Shown: piece by piece, positions 5,801 to 8,866 of the stretch
Layout: every line of letters starts with the position of its first letter
Numbering within the stretch: the first letter of the stretch is position 1
NCBI GenBank assembly: GCA_016196905.1
Contig: JACPWV010000183.1
Coordinates: forward strand, 1 to 8,866
DNA length: 8,866 nucleotides
Source of the DNA: Chloroflexota bacterium
GTDB taxonomy: Bacteria; Chloroflexota; Anaerolineae; UBA7937; JACPPX01
Direction: 5' to 3'
Notes under the pieces: generated by a model
What the model was told of the DNA's origin: nothing
The model's input: the letters and a program-made list of their open reading frames with translations, nothing else
Databases searched by the model: none
Position numbers and translations under genes: made by a program

Positions 5801-6509
5801 CGCTCCCCTCCGCGAAGCGAAGAAAGGCCTGCTCCAAATCGGTCGCCCCCGCCTGACGCTTCAACTCCTCGGTCGTGCCCTCGGCCAACAGGCGGCCTTC
5901 GCGCATGAAGCCCAGGCGATCGCAGCGCTCCGCCTCGTCCATCACATGGCTGGAGACCAGGATGGTCACACCTTCCTGGGCCAGTCTCCGGAAATGCGCC
6001 CAGAAAGCCACCCGCAGTTGGGGGTCGATCCCCACGGTGGGCTCGTCCAGGATGAGCAGGCGCGGGCGGTGAACCAGGGCGCAGGCCAGGGAGACGCGCC
6101 GGCGCAGCCCGCCGCTCAGGGTGCCCACCAGATCAGCGGCCCGCTCGGTCAACTCCACCAGCTGGAGGACCTCCTCGACCCGCTGGCGAGAGGAGACGCC
6201 GTTGAGGGCCCCGAAGAAAGCGATGTTCTCGCCAGCGGTGAGATCGGGATAGAGCGCTTCGGCTTGGGTCATGTAGCCGACCTCAGCAAATAGCCGGCGA
6301 TCAGGAACGCGCCGTCCCAGGACCCACGCCTCGCCGCCATCGGGCTTGGCCAGCCCCACCAGGAGGCGCATGAGGGTGGTCTTCCCCGACCCATTGGGGC
6401 CCAGCAGGCCGTAGATCTCGCCCGGCCGCACCGCCAAATCCAACCCACGCACCGCCTCCAGCGAGCCGAAAGCCTTGCTCAGTCGATGCGTCTCGATCAC
6501 CGCCGCCAT
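5790..6509 (-). CDS. ABC transporter ATP-binding protein
   Basis: This encodes 239 residues of a complete nucleotide-binding domain that powers the permease encoded next. Walker A is GPNGSGKTT (37-45), the Q-loop glutamine is Q82, and the signature is LSGG (131-134). Walker B is LLILDEP (151-157) with the catalytic E156, the D-loop is in VGIDP (159-163), and the switch histidine is H188. All key residues are present. The C-terminus, with EGTTEELKRQAGATDLEQAFL, is typical of ABC-2 exporters of the CcmA/DrrA class. The ATG at 6509 is chosen because GAGAGG lies six bases upstream. An in-frame GTG at 6527 lacks a well-placed site. It is the first gene of a three-gene operon driven by the promoter at 6622-6594. 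Confidence 0.95.
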   Translation of the reverse strand: MAAVIETHRLSKAFGSLEAVRGLDLAVRPGEIYGLLGPNGSGKTTLMRLLVGLAKPDGGEAWVLGRRVPDRRLFAEVGYMTQAEALYPDLTAGENIAFFGALNGVSSRQRVEEVLQLVELTERAADLVGTLSGGLRRRVSLACALVHRPRLLILDEPTVGIDPQLRVAFWAHFRRLAQEGVTILVSSHVMDEAERCDRLGFMREGRLLAEGTTEELKRQAGATDLEQAFLRFAEGSDAA

Positions 6510-6593
6510 GGTCTGCCTCTCGCGCACCTCGGGTAGGGATGAAACGATGCGAATCGGATTCCCCGCCGGGAGGCTCCGGTTTTTGAGATGATC

Positions 6594-6622
6594 ATTATAC
6601 AGGAAACGCGGTGTAGCTACAA
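6594..6622 (-). promoter_or_regulatory. Promoter of the ABC transporter operon
   Basis: A perfect TATAAT (6599-6594) lies 17 bases downstream of TTGTAG (6622-6617) on the minus strand. Transcription would start near 6587 and leave a leader of about 78 bases before the ATG at 6509. The strong -10 makes this one of the clearer promoters in the window. Confidence 0.65.
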
Positions 6623-6832
6623 CCCGAGGCTTTCGACAAGACTATTCTCAAAGATCCCGAGCCCAACCGCCTCGGGCGGGGCAGGGCGCAGGAACGCTGG
6701 ATGAGCGCTTGAGCCCAATAGTACTTTCTTCCCCCTGTCCCTAGGCCCTCAAACCCGTTATCTTTAATGGATTGCTTAAGCCGTATGGTGGGATCGGGAA
6801 AGGGAGCCCTCGATCTCGCCTGGAGACCTCGG

Positions 6833-6848
6833 ATCGCCAGTTGGCGAT
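6833..6848. promoter_or_regulatory. Operator-like palindrome upstream of the membrane-protein gene
   Basis: ATCGCCAGTTGGCGAT consists of perfect seven-base arms around GT. Its right half overlaps the proposed -35 box (6841-6846). The core GCCAGTTG (6836-6843) is repeated directly at 6854-6861, 18 bases away. Such placement would suit a repressor, but no regulator gene is present to support this. Confidence 0.35.
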
Positions 6849-6870
6849 GGTCAGCCAGTTGAGCTAAACT
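6841..6870 (+). promoter_or_regulatory. Tentative promoter of the duplicated membrane-protein gene
   Basis: TTGGCG (6841-6846) and TAAACT (6865-6870) are 18 bases apart, each four of six matches to consensus. The start would fall near 6877, leaving a short leader that still contains the GGAGAGGGG ribosome binding site (6880-6888). Confidence 0.3.
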
Positions 6871-6891
6871 TTGTAACGCGGAGAGGGGAAC

Positions 6892-8289
6892 ATGAGCTGG
6901 TATCCCGGACGCGACATGGAAGAACTCCGCGAAAAAAGCCAACCTGCCGGCCCTTCCCGCAGGGCAGTTCTGGCTGCCGCCCTGGGGGAGGCCCGCCGGG
7001 GTATGGGCGAGCTGCGCTCTCTATTGGACTGGCTTCTGCCCAACATCGATACGGCCACCCTGGCGCGTGGGGGCGCGGCCACCCTGCTCCTGATCGCCGG
7101 CACCATTTATTCGAACTTGATTCCGGCCTACTGGCGATCCCCCGTCTATCAATTCCTGTTTCTGGTCATCAGCACTGCCCAGATCTTAGGCAGCGCGGTC
7201 CTTTTCCTGAGACCCTCGCGGCGCATCTACAGCCTGGGCATACCGGCCACCGTGCTCCTGCTGGGTTTCTACCTGATCACCCGTTTCATCGAGTTACCCT
7301 TCGCGCCCGATCCCAGCCCTGAGCGCCTGGTGGGATCGCAACTGCTTCTGGTCCAATGGATACAGGGAGCGTTCATCCTCGCCTCCCTATACGTTCTCCG
7401 CTCCGGGGCGGCAGAGGATCGCGCGCCCGGGGCGGCCCCGACCACCCGAACCTGGGCTCAGCGCATGGCCCTGCTCGCCGCGCGCGGACTGGCTGTCCTG
7501 GCCATCTGGGGCGCAGCCGCCGGCCACCTGTATGCGGCCATCCAGCACCAGAGCCTACATGAGGCGCCGGGCGTGGCACTCACGCCGGAGTTCGAGTTGG
7601 CTGGCATCAGCATCCACCAGATCGCTTTCCTCATGATGGCGGCCGGCGAAGCCTTGATTGGCTTGGTCATAGCTTGGCGGCCGCCACGCCTCCTGTACTA
7701 TCTAGGCATACCCGTGGCTTTGCTCCTGGTCGCTCTTTCGGCGGTCATGGGCTTGCCGCTCTTCGATCCTAGCACCGGCCGGCCCCTGGGATTGGCCGTG
7801 GCCCTGCTGGAATTGGGGTTCGTTCTGTGCCTGGTCTATTTGATCCGGGGCGATCGCGAATTGCCTCGGCCGATCTCCGCGGGGGAGGAACTCGCTGAGG
7901 CAGAATCCCTGGAGACCTACCAGGAATACGTGCCCGCCGCATCGCGCCAGCCCTACGCGCCGGGGTCTCCCGCTCGCATGGTGGCACCCACCAGCTACCT
8001 GAGCTACGGCCAGTCGAAGCTGCCCCCCAGCCCAGGCCCAGGCCTCAGCGCTGGGACTTTGCTGGGAATGATCATGGTGATGGGCATCAGTGGGGCGTAT
8101 CTGGCCGTCCTCACCCGGCCCTGGCTGGTGAGGGTGCCCATCCAGCAAATGTATGCCAGGACTGGGACCTCCGCCTATGAGGCGGCCCAACTGGCTGAAT
8201 CGCTTACCGCGGGGGGGCTGCTGGCCGCAGGGGTGATCCTGGCCGCCGCGTGGCTGATCCTCTTCACCAACGCCCTGCGCCGCACCTAG
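6892..8289 (+). CDS. Polytopic membrane protein with an internally duplicated four-helix domain
   Basis: This encodes 465 residues that I cannot assign to a named family. A polar N-terminus (1-55) is followed by about ten hydrophobic segments, near 61-77, 87-106, 113-130, 148-168, 193-215, 240-261, 270-288, 298-318, 388-407 and 437-457. Residues 58-170 and 198-319 are diverged copies of one unit. The loop after the second helix reads RPSRRIYSLGIPATVLLL in the first and RPPRLLYYLGIPVALLLV in the second. Both continue into LPF/LPLF with DPS, and both end in SLYVLR/LVYLIR. The last two helices may be a third half-unit. Residues 320-386 form a Pro/Glu/Ser-rich soluble linker. The ATG follows GGAG by eight bases. 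No catalytic motif is visible. It is monocistronic, ending at the terminator at 8337. Confidence 0.85.
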   Translation: MSWYPGRDMEELREKSQPAGPSRRAVLAAALGEARRGMGELRSLLDWLLPNIDTATLARGGAATLLLIAGTIYSNLIPAYWRSPVYQFLFLVISTAQILGSAVLFLRPSRRIYSLGIPATVLLLGFYLITRFIELPFAPDPSPERLVGSQLLLVQWIQGAFILASLYVLRSGAAEDRAPGAAPTTRTWAQRMALLAARGLAVLAIWGAAAGHLYAAIQHQSLHEAPGVALTPEFELAGISIHQIAFLMMAAGEALIGLVIAWRPPRLLYYLGIPVALLLVALSAVMGLPLFDPSTGRPLGLAVALLELGFVLCLVYLIRGDRELPRPISAGEELAEAESLETYQEYVPAASRQPYAPGSPARMVAPTSYLSYGQSKLPPSPGPGLSAGTLLGMIMVMGISGAYLAVLTRPWLVRVPIQQMYARTGTSAYEAAQLAESLTAGGLLAAGVILAAAWLILFTNALRRT

Positions 8290-8336
8290 ATGCGCATACA
8301 GCCAACTCTCTATCACTCAGGATCGGCAAAGAAAAT

Positions 8337-8368
8337 CCGCCCACCCTCTGGGTGGGCGGCTTGATTTT
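8337..8368. terminator. Bidirectional terminator between the membrane-protein gene and ruvA
   Basis: CCGCCCACCC (8337-8346) pairs perfectly with GGGTGGGCGG (8350-8359) around a TCT loop. Rightward, CTTGATTTT follows. Leftward, the minus strand reads ATTTTCTTT immediately after the stem. The hairpin lies between the stops at 8289 and 8405 and should serve both convergent genes, probably better for ruvA because of its closer T-run. Confidence 0.8.
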
Positions 8369-8404
8369 GAAATCGAGCGATCCCTATGCATCGCCCGCGA
8401 GTTC

Positions 8405-8866
8405 TTATTCTTTTCCGAGATAGCGCAACGCCAACATCACTTTCTCCTCCAGGCTCAGCTCTCCCGCGGGCAGACTGCCCACCGCCTCGCGTGCCTCGGC
8501 CAGGCTGTAGCCCAGGGTGGTCAGGGCGGCCACCACCTCGGCATCCAGCACCGAGGGGGCTCCCCGCGCGGGCCCGCCTTCCATGCCCAGCTTGTCCTTG
8601 AGATCGAGGATTATGCGTTCGGCCGTCTTGCGCCCGATTCCCGGGATGTGGCGCAGCAGCTCCCCATCGCCCTGCACCACGGCCCGACGCAGATCCTCCG
8701 GGCGCAGAGCGGAAAGGGCCGAGAGCGCCGTGCGCGGCCCCACGCCGTTGACCCCCAACAGCAACTCGAAAAGATCCAGCTCGTCCTCGCTGGCGAAACC
8801 GTAGAGGGCCAGCTCGTTATCGCGTACGTGGAGGTAGGTGTGCAGGCGGACATCCCGACCCAGTCC
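8405..8866 (-). CDS. ruvA: Holliday junction branch migration protein RuvA (N-terminus outside the window)
   Basis: The frame runs from the right edge to a TAA at 8407-8405 and gives 153 residues. RuvA is normally about 190-205, so some 45 N-terminal residues lie beyond the edge. RuvA binds Holliday junctions as a tetramer and loads the RuvB motor. The visible part starts in the OB-fold (LHTYLHVRDNELALYGF). It continues through the first helix-hairpin-helix (LLGVNGVGPRTALSALS) and the second (IPGIGRKTAERIILDLKDKL). After a short Gly/Pro-rich linker comes the RuvB-contacting domain III (DAEVVAALTTLGYSLAEAREAV). All domains look intact. Partner genes such as ruvC would be upstream, outside the window. 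Confidence 0.97.
   Translation of the reverse strand, partial: GLGRDVRLHTYLHVRDNELALYGFASEDELDLFELLLGVNGVGPRTALSALSALRPEDLRRAVVQGDGELLRHIPGIGRKTAERIILDLKDKLGMEGGPARGAPSVLDAEVVAALTTLGYSLAEAREAVGSLPAGELSLEEKVMLALRYLGKE

Larger units (their letters stand above)
6510..6891. other. Divergent non-coding region between the ABC operon and the membrane-protein gene
   Basis: These 382 bases contain no convincing gene; the short minus-strand frame over 6595-6942 is not protein-like. They hold the ABC operon promoter and its leader of about 78 bases. There are inverted repeats made of CCCGAG/CTCGGG units (6623-6630 or 6656-6661 against 6669-6676), which could form alternative hairpins. An operator-like palindrome at 6833-6848 and a tentative promoter for the rightward gene complete the region. 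I see no tRNA, riboswitch or insertion element. Confidence 0.6.

Noticed and set aside
5778..6293. 171-residue plus-strand frame inside the ABC ATPase gene
   Set aside because: It is antisense to an ATPase with every catalytic motif, and its His/Gln-rich composition is typical of shadow frames.
6623..6676. Competing CCCGAG/CTCGGG hairpins as a riboswitch or attenuator
   Set aside because: They lie upstream of the ABC promoter start and far from the rightward gene, with no T-run and no leader peptide, so there is no support for an RNA switch.
6595..6942. 115-residue minus-strand frame in the divergent intergenic region
   Set aside because: It overlaps the start of the membrane-protein gene and the ABC promoter, has no ribosome binding site I can see, and shows no family pattern.
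7702..8316. 204-residue minus-strand frame opposite the membrane-protein gene
   Set aside because: It is rich in Gln/Gly/His, lacks any domain pattern, and is the antisense of a gene with clear helices and repeats.

Overview
The window looks like chromosomal DNA from a GC-rich bacterium, most likely a Chloroflexota (Anaerolineae-like, possibly thermophilic) member. This placement is an inference. It rests on the style of the proteins (a FmdB-type zinc ribbon with a charged tail, an Anaerolineae-like ~99-residue alpha/beta-barrel protein, a DUF3566-like membrane protein), compact gene packing and consensus-like sigma70-type promoters. No rRNA, tRNA, CRISPR array, integrase or transposase gene was found.

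Layout. (1) Bases 1-548: the 3' end of an unidentified gene, tightly followed by a small DUF3566-like membrane protein. (2) Bases 549-1211: an AT-richer island with an orphan ~132-residue protein that looks immunity-protein-like, then two inverted REP-like hairpins, then a promoter that appears to give a leaderless mRNA. (3) Bases 1212-2833: a two-gene operon of a PIG-L/LmbE zinc deacetylase and a TIM-barrel sugar isomerase/AP-endonuclease-2 family protein. (4) Bases 2948-3774: dtd (minus) and a small dimeric alpha/beta-barrel protein (plus), transcribed divergently from promoters whose -10 boxes overlap. (5) Bases 3913-6509, minus strand: an operon of ABC ATPase, ABC-2 permease and DUF4870 membrane protein, followed by a FmdB-family zinc ribbon gene with its own promoter. 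(6) Bases 6510-6891: a non-coding divergent regulatory region. (7) Bases 6892-8289: a 465-residue polytopic membrane protein with an internal duplication. (8) Bases 8405-8866, minus: the C-terminal three quarters of RuvA, convergent with the membrane gene and sharing a bidirectional terminator with it.

How the parts work together. The PIG-L/TIM-barrel pair is the best candidate for a small metabolic pathway: deacetylation of an N-acylated sugar-like substrate plus isomerisation or hydrolysis. The ABC genes form a self-contained exporter. dtd and ruvA are housekeeping genes for translation quality control and Holliday-junction processing. I found no complete defence system. The most unusual items are the duplicated membrane protein, the REP-like inverted pair with a compensatory base change, the AT-rich orphan gene and several compact promoter architectures.
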